A DNA stretch of 64,000 nucleotides from a virus, in IMG/VR virus record IMGVR_UViG_3300037297_000066, positions 186,001 to 250,000 of that record. One strand, given 5' to 3'. The stretch's first letter is position 1. The number at the start of each line of letters is the position of its first letter. The translations under genes were made by a program, and so were the position numbers. Below the pieces are notes generated by a model. The model searched no databases and had not been told where the DNA came from. It saw nothing but the letters and a program-made list of their open reading frames with translations. Shown here in pieces: positions 44,186-51,786 of this stretch.

Positions 44186-44264
44186 TCCATGAGGCTCTTG
44201 CTTGCTTCTGGTGGGGAGCCTCTGAACACAGACCCACCAGAAGCGCATCCACAGTGTGACGCCC

Positions 44265-44549
44265 ATGCCCAAAGACTCAGAGCTTCCTCCCCTTCCCCAT
44301 ATGAACGGAAACTACACAGATAAACCCTCCTATGGTTGTGCTCTCACTGCGATCATTTTGCTGGTAGTGTTGGTGGGAGTCGTGTTGTTCTGTGGTCTCC
44401 GATCTGACCAGATCAAGGAAGAGCACAACCGGTTCCGGGAGAAGTGTAGGGCTGAAGGGGGCGTTACCTACTACCAGGATTTGGAGAACAACGTTGGCAA
44501 GCTGGTGTGCGTGAAAGGGGGTACCGAACGTGTCGTCGAAGACAGGTGA
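44265..44549 (+). CDS. Single-pass membrane protein
   Basis: 94 residues: soluble proline-rich start, then CALTAIILLVVLVGVVLFCGL as a membrane segment, then a charged C-terminal domain (IKEEHNRFREKCRAEGGVTYY...GKLVCVKGG) with two cysteines. A GTG at 44256 is the alternative start. SD is poor. Confidence 0.68.
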   Translation: MPKDSELPPLPHMNGNYTDKPSYGCALTAIILLVVLVGVVLFCGLRSDQIKEEHNRFREKCRAEGGVTYYQDLENNVGKLVCVKGGTERVVEDR

Positions 44550-44712
44550 CAAGGCCCGAGCTCGATGGAGTCTCGGGGGCTCCTACCCAGGGAGTGCCTA
44601 TGACCTTTCGAACCGTGCCAAACCCGAGCGTCCTAAAATCAAGCATCACGGGCCCCGCAACTCCCCGGGCCCGGGGAGCGCCTACGATCTTTCGACTCGT
44701 CCAAAGTGGTAA
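44530..44712 (+). CDS. Short protein with GSAYDLS repeats
   Basis: 60 residues, GTG start after GGGGGTACC, overlapping the membrane gene by 20 nt. GSAYDLSNRAKPERP and GSAYDLSTRPK are near-identical repeats in a proline/basic context, suggesting a disordered protein with two linear binding motifs. Confidence 0.52.
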   Translation: MSSKTGDKARARWSLGGSYPGSAYDLSNRAKPERPKIKHHGPRNSPGPGSAYDLSTRPKW

Positions 44713-44736
44713 TTCTCTTTTCCTATTGCCTAGGTA

Positions 44737-45291
44737 ATGACCCAGAGAACTGCCAAAGGCCGAGTAGACATCAAGATCGAGGGATGGGGCGGGGCACGCA
44801 AGATTCCTGTGAAACAGCTCAGGAATTTCGCCAAGGATGTCCTCACCATACCCCAAGCAGGCTTCGACAGCTTCGGACAAAAAGTCCAACTGGACGACAA
44901 GTACCTGGCCAAGCTGAAGGCTGTCGTCGAGAAACATGGCTTGAGGTTGGGTCCTCAAGAGAAGGCCCGAAGCTACTGGGGGCCGAAGGATACGAAGGTT
45001 GCTGTGATCGCTGTTCGCTACGCTGTTGAACAGCAAAGGCGTGAGGCGGCAGCCAAGAAGCCTGTTGAGTTCACACGGGTGGTGTTGATGAAGAACAAGG
45101 AGGGGAAGGTTCTGAAGAAGCCTTTGCTTCAGAAATTCGTCAAAGAGGTCCAACAAGCCATCCCTGAAGCTACTTGGCAAGCAGCTTCAGACGCCCTTGT
45201 GATCCCTAAAAAGTCTCGAAAGAAGCTCACCCCGATCTTGACCAAGTACTGGGTGAACATTCAGTATGAGAGGTTCGACCACAACGAGTAG
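44737..45291 (+). CDS. Basic protein with internal duplication
   Basis: 184 residues. KIPVKQLRNFAKDVLTIPQAGF...KYLAKLKAVVEKHG and KPLLQKFVKEVQQAIPEATW...KKLTPILTKYWV are two copies of one 50-60-residue unit. Lysine-rich. ATG after TAGGTA. Possibly nucleic-acid binding. Not recognised. Confidence 0.74.
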   Translation: MTQRTAKGRVDIKIEGWGGARKIPVKQLRNFAKDVLTIPQAGFDSFGQKVQLDDKYLAKLKAVVEKHGLRLGPQEKARSYWGPKDTKVAVIAVRYAVEQQRREAAAKKPVEFTRVVLMKNKEGKVLKKPLLQKFVKEVQQAIPEATWQAASDALVIPKKSRKKLTPILTKYWVNIQYERFDHNE

Positions 45292-45312
45292 CCCCGAGCT
45301 TGGGGGTGGTTG

Positions 45313-45513
45313 ATGCCAGAGTACATACAAGACAACAGTCCTGAGGCCACGGGGGAGTGGGTGCAGTGGAACGACCCGGGGACCACGGGAGAATTTGTCT
45401 ACTGGGTGCCGCCTTCAAGGGTGTATGCTCTTGGGCATGATCACTTTCGAGGAAGCACAGAAGTGGCATCGGCGGTTCACGTGGGACGACCGCATCACGC
45501 CGGGGGCCGCTAG
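45313..45513 (+). CDS. Possible short protein with TGE repeats
   Basis: 66 residues: EATGEWVQWNDPGTTGEFVYW shows a repeated TGE[WF]V-x-W unit. GGGGGTGG precedes the ATG. Its last 25 codons overlap the next gene out of frame, which lowers confidence. Confidence 0.42.
   Translation: MPEYIQDNSPEATGEWVQWNDPGTTGEFVYWVPPSRVYALGHDHFRGSTEVASAVHVGRPHHAGGR
45420..45429 (+). promoter_or_regulatory. L-box promoter of the 45437-45871 gene
   Basis: GGTGTATGCT, 7 nt before ATG. Confidence 0.58.
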
Positions 45514-45871
45514 AATCAGCGTGGATGTCAGTGGCTCGGGGCTGTACCAAGCGTTGGGCTCGGCCGTTGCTCTGCAGAAGAACCAGGGGAAGATCCCTCA
45601 GGTCATCCTGATCCCTTGGGCCTGGGCTGCCCTTCTTTCGGAGTTCTCGCACGAGCATTTCTCGAAAGGTGGTCGGCTGAAGGACCTTACGCTCTGCTAC
45701 AGCGACTACGATCCATTGCTGTGGGGCTACTTTGCGCTCTTCCAGGGAATCGATGTCTTTGCCAGCCATCTCGTCAGTTCCAGACAGTTTCCCGCTTGTG
45801 TGTGCGCCAGTCGGGACCCCCACCAAATGAACGAGGGGGAGAACCTCGTCATCCTGGAAGAAGCTACGTAG
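45437..45871 (+). CDS. Hypothetical protein, 144 residues
   Basis: Starts MITFEEAQKWHRRFTW, then LYQALGSAVALQKNQGKIPQVILIPWAWAALL and VIDVFASHLVS-like strands: an alpha/beta protein with no clear catalytic motif. Its end overlaps the convergent gene by 8 bp. Confidence 0.7.
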   Translation: MITFEEAQKWHRRFTWDDRITPGAARISVDVSGSGLYQALGSAVALQKNQGKIPQVILIPWAWAALLSEFSHEHFSKGGRLKDLTLCYSDYDPLLWGYFALFQGIDVFASHLVSSRQFPACVCASRDPHQMNEGENLVILEEAT

Positions 45872-46193
45872 CCCCTGGGTAGTAGTTTCGGGGCAGATGC
45901 TCATCGTAGTCTACCAAGCGCCAGTGATCGATTTGCTGACTGCTCAGCTCAGATCGCATCTGGACGAGCCTCTTCCGTTCTTTTTCGGGAAGGTTCTTCC
46001 AGAGCTCGTTTTGTCCGTAGTACGAGGGGCCTGCCAGGGTTCCTGTCACCCAGGTGAGGTAGCGTTTCCCACAGATCTCTCGTACGGAGATTTGGGGTTC
46101 TGGCCCTAATCGCTCGGCGAACCGAAGGGTTTGGTCTTCCCCATGCTTCTTGATGATAGGTTCCAGATCGTAAATGAAGAGTCCGATTGGCAT
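45864..46193 (-). CDS. Hypothetical protein, 109 residues
   Basis: MPIGLFIYDLEPIIKKHGEDQTLRFAERLGPEPQISVREICGKRYLTWVTG: a helix then strands, with a long charged helix at the end (LPEKERKRLVQMRSEL). ATG 6 nt after TACGGT. Not recognised. Confidence 0.7.
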   Translation of the reverse strand: MPIGLFIYDLEPIIKKHGEDQTLRFAERLGPEPQISVREICGKRYLTWVTGTLAGPSYYGQNELWKNLPEKERKRLVQMRSELSSQQIDHWRLVDYDEHLPRNYYPGAT

Positions 46194-46199
46194 GCTGGT

Positions 46200-46222
46200 A
46201 CCGTACACCGCCGGTGTACAAT
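46200..46222. promoter_or_regulatory. Face-to-face L-box pair
   Basis: ACCGTACACC (46200-46209, minus promoter) and GGTGTACAAT (46213-46222, plus promoter) are 3 bp apart and nearly palindromic. They serve 45864-46193 and 46228-46413. Confidence 0.65.
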
Positions 46223-46227
46223 GAGGT

Positions 46228-46413
46228 ATGATCAGATTGGAAGTCCGAGACGTAACAGGAACCATCCTGAAACCCTTTACTTCGGTGGACGCGGTCCCTC
46301 CAACAGGAGCTCAGATGCGGTTCAACCGTGTTGCCTACAAGATCGTTCACCAAGAATGGGAATACGAAGGGGTATACCCCATCGTCAGGCTGTTCGTCCG
46401 AAAAGCAAAGTAG
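46228..46413 (+). CDS. Small beta-rich protein
   Basis: 61 residues: MIRLEVRDVTGTILKPFTSVDAVPPTGAQMRFNRVAYKIVHQEWEYEGVYPIVRLFVRK, a compact barrel-like pattern. ATG 5 nt after TACAAT. Not recognised. Confidence 0.7.
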   Translation: MIRLEVRDVTGTILKPFTSVDAVPPTGAQMRFNRVAYKIVHQEWEYEGVYPIVRLFVRKAK

Positions 46414-46436
46414 CTCACCTGTAAGCGAGATAGAGC

Positions 46437-48020
46437 ATGCCTGAGCTCTCTAAAGCTTTGGAGGAGAATCTTCATGCCGCTGTGAAGACAGCCAGAGAGA
46501 AGCACATAGCTATCTGGAAAGAGGCGCTGGAGGAGCACCAGAACCATCCGAGCTTTAGGACCAAACAAGACCCAATAAAAAGGCTACTTGGGTTCACCTG
46601 TGAGTGTGGGGGAAGTGTTCAGGAGTGGATGGTTGATGTCTGCGACCTGAAGAGAGTGGAAAAAGAAGCTCGTCAAAGATTGATGAGAATCCTGCATAAC
46701 AAGCGGAACTGTGGGAACAAGGCCAGAAAACGGAAAGCTCGTAGGGCTCAGGTCAAAGCCTGGTCTATACTCTGTCGGCATCTCACTCGGGAACAGAAGC
46801 GAGAACTACGCCACCTCCAACGGTTCCAAGTCCAAGGACAGGATGGGAAAACTTACGAAATACGTTCCAACAACATCCACAACATCCGACGCTTGGACGA
46901 GGAGGGGGAGCCTGACTACGCTTTCTGTCTCGTGACCAACACTCAGGTCTCTGGAACGGTCCCCATCTTCGACACCATCTTGACCCAGAAGGTGTTGTTG
47001 GAAGGGGCCCTCCGAGTCTTCTTGGAAACAGCGCACGCTGAGAGTCTGAAAACAGGGGAGATTTTCGAGAACGGACTCCACCTGATCGATGCTTCGAAGA
47101 CTCCCAAAGTTATTTGGAAGCGAGGCTCTTTAGGAGAAGTGTTGAGGACAGCCCGTGAGACTCGTAACCTACAAGTAGTCACGAAACCTCGGATCTGGAG
47201 GCTATGCGATAGGGGGACTCCCGAGATTTTGACGATTGACGTGGTCTACGCTGATGCCACTTACGACACTCTTGAAGGGGTGGGGTGGGTACTAGATCCG
47301 GAACTAGGAGTGACTGTCCAGTTCGGAGATCTGCTGAAGGTCCCCCCTATCACCAAACCAGACACTCGAAAGTGCCTCATCAAACTATTCACAGGTGTCC
47401 CTGCTTCTGTTTACCCCACCTTTGACCAAGTACTGAATCACTTTCGAACGGCTGATTTGCCCTGGATGTTCACCCTCTCCCATCCGATGACAGAGTACCC
47501 TGACAAGATACGAGGGGTGTTCCGAATCGAAGACAAGCTTCTTCCCGTGGGGAAAATCTACTGCCTGTCAGAAGCCTCGATGGTGGGCATGCACGTGGTT
47601 TGGCAAGAGAGTGATGACCGAGGCTTTGCCCTCTTCAACCTGAATGGTATCTGCATCTACGAGACTGGGATATGTCGAAGAAAACTGCTAAGGCCAGTAC
47701 CAAGAAGCCGGCTAAGAAGCGTCAGTCGAAGCCGAGGCCACAACAAGCAAAAGCACCGGCCAAGGCCAAGAAGAAGCCCGCCAAATCGAAGGCTCAGCCG
47801 AAGCGTGTTGCCAAGAAAGCGGCCAAGAGGCAGACTCGAAAGTCCCAGCCCCAGCCGAGGAAACCCCAGTCCCTCCCTGAAGGCTTCTTGCTCAAGGTCG
47901 AATGGGACCCGGAGAGTAGTGAAGACAAGCAAGTTGCTAACCGCATCTACCAAAGGCAGTGTAGAGCCCGACATCGCCTGTACACCATTGCCAAGGATGG
48001 GAAAATTGGAGAACGTCTAA
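46437..48020 (+). CDS. Large hypothetical protein whose 3' end overlaps the next gene
   Basis: 527 residues as read. A CECGG...C metal site lies near residue 55, then a basic stretch and the segment FQVQGQDGKTYEIRSNNIHNIRRLD...VPIFDTILTQKVLLEG, a module seen in other phage and bacterial hypothetical proteins. From codon 413 the frame continues for 349 nt inside 47672-48109 as an R/S/P-rich tail that looks like a shadow. Either a true long overlap, a lost stop, or a frameshift joins the two. Confidence 0.72.
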   Translation: MPELSKALEENLHAAVKTAREKHIAIWKEALEEHQNHPSFRTKQDPIKRLLGFTCECGGSVQEWMVDVCDLKRVEKEARQRLMRILHNKRNCGNKARKRKARRAQVKAWSILCRHLTREQKRELRHLQRFQVQGQDGKTYEIRSNNIHNIRRLDEEGEPDYAFCLVTNTQVSGTVPIFDTILTQKVLLEGALRVFLETAHAESLKTGEIFENGLHLIDASKTPKVIWKRGSLGEVLRTARETRNLQVVTKPRIWRLCDRGTPEILTIDVVYADATYDTLEGVGWVLDPELGVTVQFGDLLKVPPITKPDTRKCLIKLFTGVPASVYPTFDQVLNHFRTADLPWMFTLSHPMTEYPDKIRGVFRIEDKLLPVGKIYCLSEASMVGMHVVWQESDDRGFALFNLNGICIYETGICRRKLLRPVPRSRLRSVSRSRGHNKQKHRPRPRRSPPNRRLSRSVLPRKRPRGRLESPSPSRGNPSPSLKASCSRSNGTRRVVKTSKLLTASTKGSVEPDIACTPLPRMGKLENV

Positions 48021-48109
48021 CTACCTTCAACGAGAAGGCAGGGGCGTTCATGGTACTCAGGGGATTCACGGTTTGGGATCAAATTCAGGAGAATACCAAT
48101 GAAGCATGA
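47672..48109 (+). CDS. Histone-tail-like basic protein with WDP domain
   Basis: 145 residues. Residues 1-65 are lysine/alanine/proline repeats (KKPAKKRQ, KAKKKPAKSKAQPKRVAKKAAK), typical of DNA-condensing tails. The C-terminal domain VEWDPESSEDKQVANRIYQ...YTIAKDGKIGERLTTF is related to 48099-48326. A DNA-binding accessory protein is likely. Confidence 0.8.
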   Translation: MSKKTAKASTKKPAKKRQSKPRPQQAKAPAKAKKKPAKSKAQPKRVAKKAAKRQTRKSQPQPRKPQSLPEGFLLKVEWDPESSEDKQVANRIYQRQCRARHRLYTIAKDGKIGERLTTFNEKAGAFMVLRGFTVWDQIQENTNEA

Positions 48110-48326
48110 GATGAACATCTTAGGACAAGAAGGCCACACCTGCTGCACTTGGGACCCGAGCAACCCCGAAAGTGTGTCCGCTGCCAATGAGACCTTCGAA
48201 GGGTTGAGATCCCAAGGCTATCGAGCGGCTGCCATGAACGCTGATGGATCTACGGGGTCTTTCGTGGAGAGTTTCGATCCTAGTTCTGAGAACATCCTGT
48301 TCGTCCTTCCCGTTGTGGGAGGGTAG
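48099..48326 (+). CDS. Conserved phage protein (WDP...FDP...VVGG type)
   Basis: 75 residues: CTWDPSNPESVSAANETFEGLRSQGYRAAAMNADG, then FDPSSENILFVLPVVGG. The final FDP...GG pattern is common in small phage proteins of unknown role. Same fold as the C-terminus of the preceding gene, overlapping it by 11 nt; tandem duplicates. Confidence 0.75.
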   Translation: MKHEMNILGQEGHTCCTWDPSNPESVSAANETFEGLRSQGYRAAAMNADGSTGSFVESFDPSSENILFVLPVVGG

Positions 48327-48360
48327 ACCGTGTTCGTGGGGCTCACCCTTTGGTGACGTC

Positions 48361-48648
48361 GTGCTTAGAGTCGTCGGGAAGACTGAAGAAGGTCAGCTCA
48401 TAGTAGCGGGTGTCTACCGCTACTACGAAACGACGGGGCTACCCCTCGACGTGATGTTTGATTGCCTTCGTCAGAAGGGGGCCATCCCTGACTGGTTGAC
48501 CTTTTACGTGGAGGCTGTCCGAGCCGGGATGAAGCACGAACGCATCCTGGCCAAGCTGGATCCAGCCCTCGTTGACGCTTACGGTTTCGCCTTCCGAGAC
48601 GTTGTGATAGAACGTTTGGAACTGGTGACTCGTCATTGGACGGAGTAG
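48361..48648 (+). CDS. Hypothetical protein, 95 residues
   Basis: Start taken as GTG 48361, giving MLRVVGKTEEGQLIVAGVYRYY; upstream parts of the frame have no start or SD. DCLRQKGAIPDWLTFYVEAVRAGMKHERILAKL is helical. Not recognised. Confidence 0.66.
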   Translation: MLRVVGKTEEGQLIVAGVYRYYETTGLPLDVMFDCLRQKGAIPDWLTFYVEAVRAGMKHERILAKLDPALVDAYGFAFRDVVIERLELVTRHWTE

Positions 48649-48652
48649 CGCT

Positions 48653-49219
48653 ATGGAACGACGAACGATCATGAAGGTTTTGGGCTTGCTTCCTTTCGCA
48701 GGGGGCCTTTCAGCAAAGCCTGCTAGAGCTAGTTTCGAGCCCGATGAATCCGAAGGGATTTCCTACGTCTGGCTGGCTCGCACAGGACCTGAGGATTTCG
48801 AGAGACAGCTACAGTCAAAGGGGTCTGCCATTTGGTGGAACTGTCCTCTCCAACGCAGGTTCCAAGAGGGTATAGAAGAGTCGGAAGCCAAGTTGCGTAG
48901 GCGGGGCCTCCAACCCATCTTGGAAGGGCCTTTTCACTTCATGTTTCGCCAAGGGGAGGAGCGAGAACCGTGGGGCGGTCCTGCTTGGAACGAGCCGCTT
49001 CATTTGGAAAATGCCGGAATCATCTTCAGGGATCGCCGGTGGGGAACCATCCTTCGGGCTTTTGACTTGAGGCGAAGGGCCTTGTGCTCGGAGCTCATGA
49101 CCCCGAAAACAGGAATGTCCTTCCGTGCCTACGACGAACTTGCAGAGAAGAGGTTTGGATGGCCCACGGAGGTTTGTGCCTGCTACAAGGTTCGTAAGCT
49201 GCCTGGCTTTGCAGGGTGA
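48653..49219 (+). CDS. Exported paralogue with Tat-like signal
   Basis: 188 residues. ERRTIMKVLGLLPFAGGLS followed by ARA/S is a signal peptide with a twin arginine. The mature part is GPEDFERQLQ...CPLQRRFQEGIEESEAKLRRRGLQ...FMFRQGEEREPWGG, matching 49232-49714. Export and function unknown. Confidence 0.73.
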   Translation: MERRTIMKVLGLLPFAGGLSAKPARASFEPDESEGISYVWLARTGPEDFERQLQSKGSAIWWNCPLQRRFQEGIEESEAKLRRRGLQPILEGPFHFMFRQGEEREPWGGPAWNEPLHLENAGIIFRDRRWGTILRAFDLRRRALCSELMTPKTGMSFRAYDELAEKRFGWPTEVCACYKVRKLPGFAG

Positions 49220-49231
49220 GGGCAGGCTTTC

Positions 49232-49714
49232 ATGCCAATCAGAGCCTACGCCATTCCAGGGAGGTGTTGCGAACAAGCCATCGTGGTGTGGTCTACAGTC
49301 CTAGGCCCTTCTGACTTCAAACAATCTAACTGGGGAGGCCAACCTTTTTTCACAGGCTGCATCAAAGGCAAGTTCGAGCAGGGCATGCAAGAGACACTGG
49401 GTTGGATGAAGCTCAAAGGTCTAGAGGTTGTTCCTGATAGCTACATCAACTTTGTGTTTCAGCGGCAGGAAGAACCTTGGGGAGATAGATCGCTCAAAGA
49501 CACTCTAGTAGCAGAAGCGAAAGGCAGCTTGGGAGAGAGACGTTTCGACATTGTGGACCGAGCCTGGCAAATACTGGATACGGAGGCTAGCGTACGTCTA
49601 CGACCTCCAGAGCCAGGCAAAACACCCTCAAGTTCCCGAGGGGCTGCTATGGAGGCTTTCGGGTTGCCTGATGGTTTGGAAGTATCGATCTTGGCTAGGA
49701 CCATCGAACCATGA
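49232..49714 (+). CDS. Paralogue of the previous gene without signal peptide
   Basis: 160 residues: GPSDFKQSNWGG...GCIKGKFEQGMQETLGWMKLKGLE...FVFQRQEEPWG aligns with 48653-49219 throughout, but the Tat-like signal is absent (MPIRAYAIPGRCCEQ). A cytoplasmic/exported pair is implied. Its stop overlaps the nucleoside-hydrolase start (ATGA). Confidence 0.74.
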   Translation: MPIRAYAIPGRCCEQAIVVWSTVLGPSDFKQSNWGGQPFFTGCIKGKFEQGMQETLGWMKLKGLEVVPDSYINFVFQRQEEPWGDRSLKDTLVAEAKGSLGERRFDIVDRAWQILDTEASVRLRPPEPGKTPSSSRGAAMEAFGLPDGLEVSILARTIEP

Positions 49715-50613
49715 CTGACTTCATCTTCGATTGTGAGACCGGGGACCCGGACGACATTCTCACCGTTATCCTGCTCGCTACGCACCCTAGGAGCCGTCTC
49801 AGGGCCGTTACGGTAACCCCGGGGACCCGAGGCCAGGTCGGGGTCGTAAAGCACGTCTTGGGGCTCCTAGGGCTCCCCAAGGTGCCAGTGGGGTCAGCCA
49901 AGCCGGACCACCCCAAGAACTGCGTCTCGGATTTCCACTACCACTGGCTTGGAAGGGATATTCCGGACGCTGAGCCGGATGGTTACGGCTACGAAATCAT
50001 CCACGACGTTCTGGTGCCTCCGCCGGGGCTCATCGTGGAGGATTACGGCCCGAGAGGAGAAATCGAGCCCGTCACCATTGTGACAGGGGCTCCTCTCACG
50101 AACATCTGGGAGGCTATCAAGCACGGGGTTCGTATTCCCAGCATCTACATCCAGGGAGGATTCGCCGGAGACAACCTGGTGGCCCCTGAGGACCGGCTAG
50201 AGAAGTTTGCTGGGAAGACGACGGTAGCCACCTGGAACCTGGGAGGCAACTCTAAGGCAGCGGAGGGGGTTCTTGCTTCTGGCTTGGTAGGAGAACGACA
50301 CCTAATCGGGAAGAACATCTGTCACGGAGTGACCTACACGGCCGAACTTCACGAGAAGGTCAAGCAGGTCGATCACCTGGAGGTGTTGGCCTCAGCAATG
50401 ACCTCTTATCGGGCTCGTCACAGTCACAACAAGGCGCTCCACGATCCTCTGGCAGCATGCACAGCCCTTGACCCAAGCATCTGTACGTTCGTCGAAGCCC
50501 AGGTCTACCGGGAGAAGGGGCAGTGGGGATCCCGAGCTATGGCTGGGACTGACACTTGGGTAGCGGTCAAGCATGACCAAGAGCGGTTCGAGCAAGTGTT
50601 CCTGGGAGGCTGA
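49711..50613 (+). CDS. Nucleoside-hydrolase-like protein
   Basis: 300 residues. FDCETGDPDD (residues 6-15) is the metal-binding acidic motif of inosine/uridine-preferring nucleoside N-ribohydrolases. ATHPRSRLRAVTVTPG, IVTGAPLTNIWEAIK, YIQGGFAGDN and KALHDPLAACTALDP match the later family motifs in order. These enzymes cleave N-glycosidic bonds of ribonucleosides; NAD-related substrates occur in relatives. Substrate not decided. Confidence 0.85.
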   Translation: MTDFIFDCETGDPDDILTVILLATHPRSRLRAVTVTPGTRGQVGVVKHVLGLLGLPKVPVGSAKPDHPKNCVSDFHYHWLGRDIPDAEPDGYGYEIIHDVLVPPPGLIVEDYGPRGEIEPVTIVTGAPLTNIWEAIKHGVRIPSIYIQGGFAGDNLVAPEDRLEKFAGKTTVATWNLGGNSKAAEGVLASGLVGERHLIGKNICHGVTYTAELHEKVKQVDHLEVLASAMTSYRARHSHNKALHDPLAACTALDPSICTFVEAQVYREKGQWGSRAMAGTDTWVAVKHDQERFEQVFLGG

Positions 50614-50614
50614 G

Positions 50615-51001
50615 ATGAAGACGAGCGTAATCCAAAGCAAGCTGAAGGAGATCGTAGGGAACGAACCCAACAGATACCAAAAGGCTGTCGTTGCACTGAG
50701 AAAGGGAGCGTTGCAACTTCAAGAGGCGATGGGAAAGCCTTTCAAAGTGTGGTTCAAACCGAGCGAATTTTGCAGCGAGCACCACATACGGTTTCATCTG
50801 AAGGTGGTGTCTGAGGGGAAGCTCGACGAGACTCTTTTCTCAGCCCTCGTGTCTTCTGAAGGATTCCCCATCGTCTTCAGAGACCACAACTACGAACGCC
50901 AGGCTTCTTGTGCTGGAAAAGTCGGAGCTTGTATGGCGGAGATGCTGAACAACCCGAGTCTGAATCTACGTCTTCGGGGAATCCTGATTCTCGGGAGGTG
51001 A
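50615..51001 (+). CDS. Hypothetical protein after the hydrolase
   Basis: 128 residues with GGGAGGCTGAG as SD, immediately behind the nucleoside hydrolase. KLKEIVGNEPNRYQKAVVALRKGALQLQEAMGK, then a cysteine/histidine patch (FCSEHHIRFHLKVV). Not recognised; its end overlaps a convergent gene by 36 bp. Confidence 0.7.
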   Translation: MKTSVIQSKLKEIVGNEPNRYQKAVVALRKGALQLQEAMGKPFKVWFKPSEFCSEHHIRFHLKVVSEGKLDETLFSALVSSEGFPIVFRDHNYERQASCAGKVGACMAEMLNNPSLNLRLRGILILGR

Positions 51002-51376
51002 GCTTGGGCTAGGAGGTAGCTCTCCTACGGCCACACAGAAGGCTCTAACCACTGCCTTGGCCTCATCAGTGACTGGATTTTCAGCCACCCGTCGGGCAGA
51101 AAGGGTCACTCGGAAGTATCGGTATGTGGGGCTCTCCCAGTAACCGCTGCCAGCCGTCTTCAACATACGCAGCCCATTCCGGAAATCTGGGCAGTGGGGC
51201 CTGCCTGGTCCATTGTACGTGGTCCACTGCTTAGCCCAGGAGTTCCCCTCAGAGGCGGCCTTCCTCACTACCTCTGTGAAGATGTAGTCACAAGCCAGAA
51301 AGCTGGGTTCTGGCAGCGTGTTACAGATAGCAACTGCTAACTCTTCGGCTATCTTGAGAACCTTCGACTCATCCAT
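50966..51376 (-). CDS. Hypothetical protein, 136 residues
   Basis: Helical start (ESKVLKIAEELAVAICNTLP), TEVVRKAASEGNSWAKQWTTYNG, then a strand region and a proline/serine-rich tail. It overlaps the upstream gene by 28 nt. Not recognised. Confidence 0.68.
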   Translation of the reverse strand: MDESKVLKIAEELAVAICNTLPEPSFLACDYIFTEVVRKAASEGNSWAKQWTTYNGPGRPHCPDFRNGLRMLKTAGSGYWESPTYRYFRVTLSARRVAENPVTDEAKAVVRAFCVAVGELPPSPSSPPENQDSPKT

Positions 51377-51573
51377 GGGACTACCCCTCTTGGACGAAGG
51401 AGCCTCCCCAACCTATGAAGGATCGACCCCCTGGACTGCAACCTTTCTACTTCATCAACCAAGTCCAGGCTCAAGTCAATGAGATCTACGGCCCCACTGT
51501 GTTTTTTGAGCCAGGCCCGTAAAGCCTCAGGATCCGATGAGGTTACCCATCTAGCAGAACGCTTCAGTTGCAT
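51349..51573 (-). CDS. Small basic helical protein
   Basis: 74 residues: MQLKRSARWVTSSDPEALRAWLKKHSGAVDLIDLSLDLVDEVERLQSRGSIL, helical and basic. ATG 5 nt after TATGGT. Not recognised. Confidence 0.68.
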   Translation of the reverse strand: MQLKRSARWVTSSDPEALRAWLKKHSGAVDLIDLSLDLVDEVERLQSRGSILHRLGRLLRPRGVVPWMSRRFSR

Positions 51574-51578
51574 GCCTA

Positions 51579-51602
51579 ACCATACACTCTCTGGTGTATG
51601 GT
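51579..51602. promoter_or_regulatory. Face-to-face L-box pair
   Basis: Minus ACCATACACT (51579-51588) and plus GGTGTATGGT (51593-51602), 4 bp apart, for 51349-51573 and 51610-51786. Confidence 0.65.
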
Positions 51603-51609
51603 GCTAGCT

Positions 51610-51786
51610 ATGAAACGCTTCAAAGCAGTCGCTGTCCTCAACACGGATACCAACGAGAGGTTTGCCCAGGAACTGGAAAGGGCCTTGAACGGACTGGATT
51701 CTGAGGGGTACGATCCGGACTCTGGCTTCAGCTACCAGAATGGCAACCATGTGGTGATCGTAGGAAAAAGGAAGCCCTGTAAATGA
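51610..51786 (+). CDS. Small hypothetical protein
   Basis: 58 residues: MKRFKAVAVLNTDTNERFAQELERALNGLDSEGYDPDSGFSYQNGNHVVIVGKRK, a clear beta-alpha-beta-beta fold of the kind used by small toxins, antitoxins or phage accessory proteins. The stop overlaps the lipoprotein start (ATGA). Confidence 0.7.
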   Translation: MKRFKAVAVLNTDTNERFAQELERALNGLDSEGYDPDSGFSYQNGNHVVIVGKRKPCK

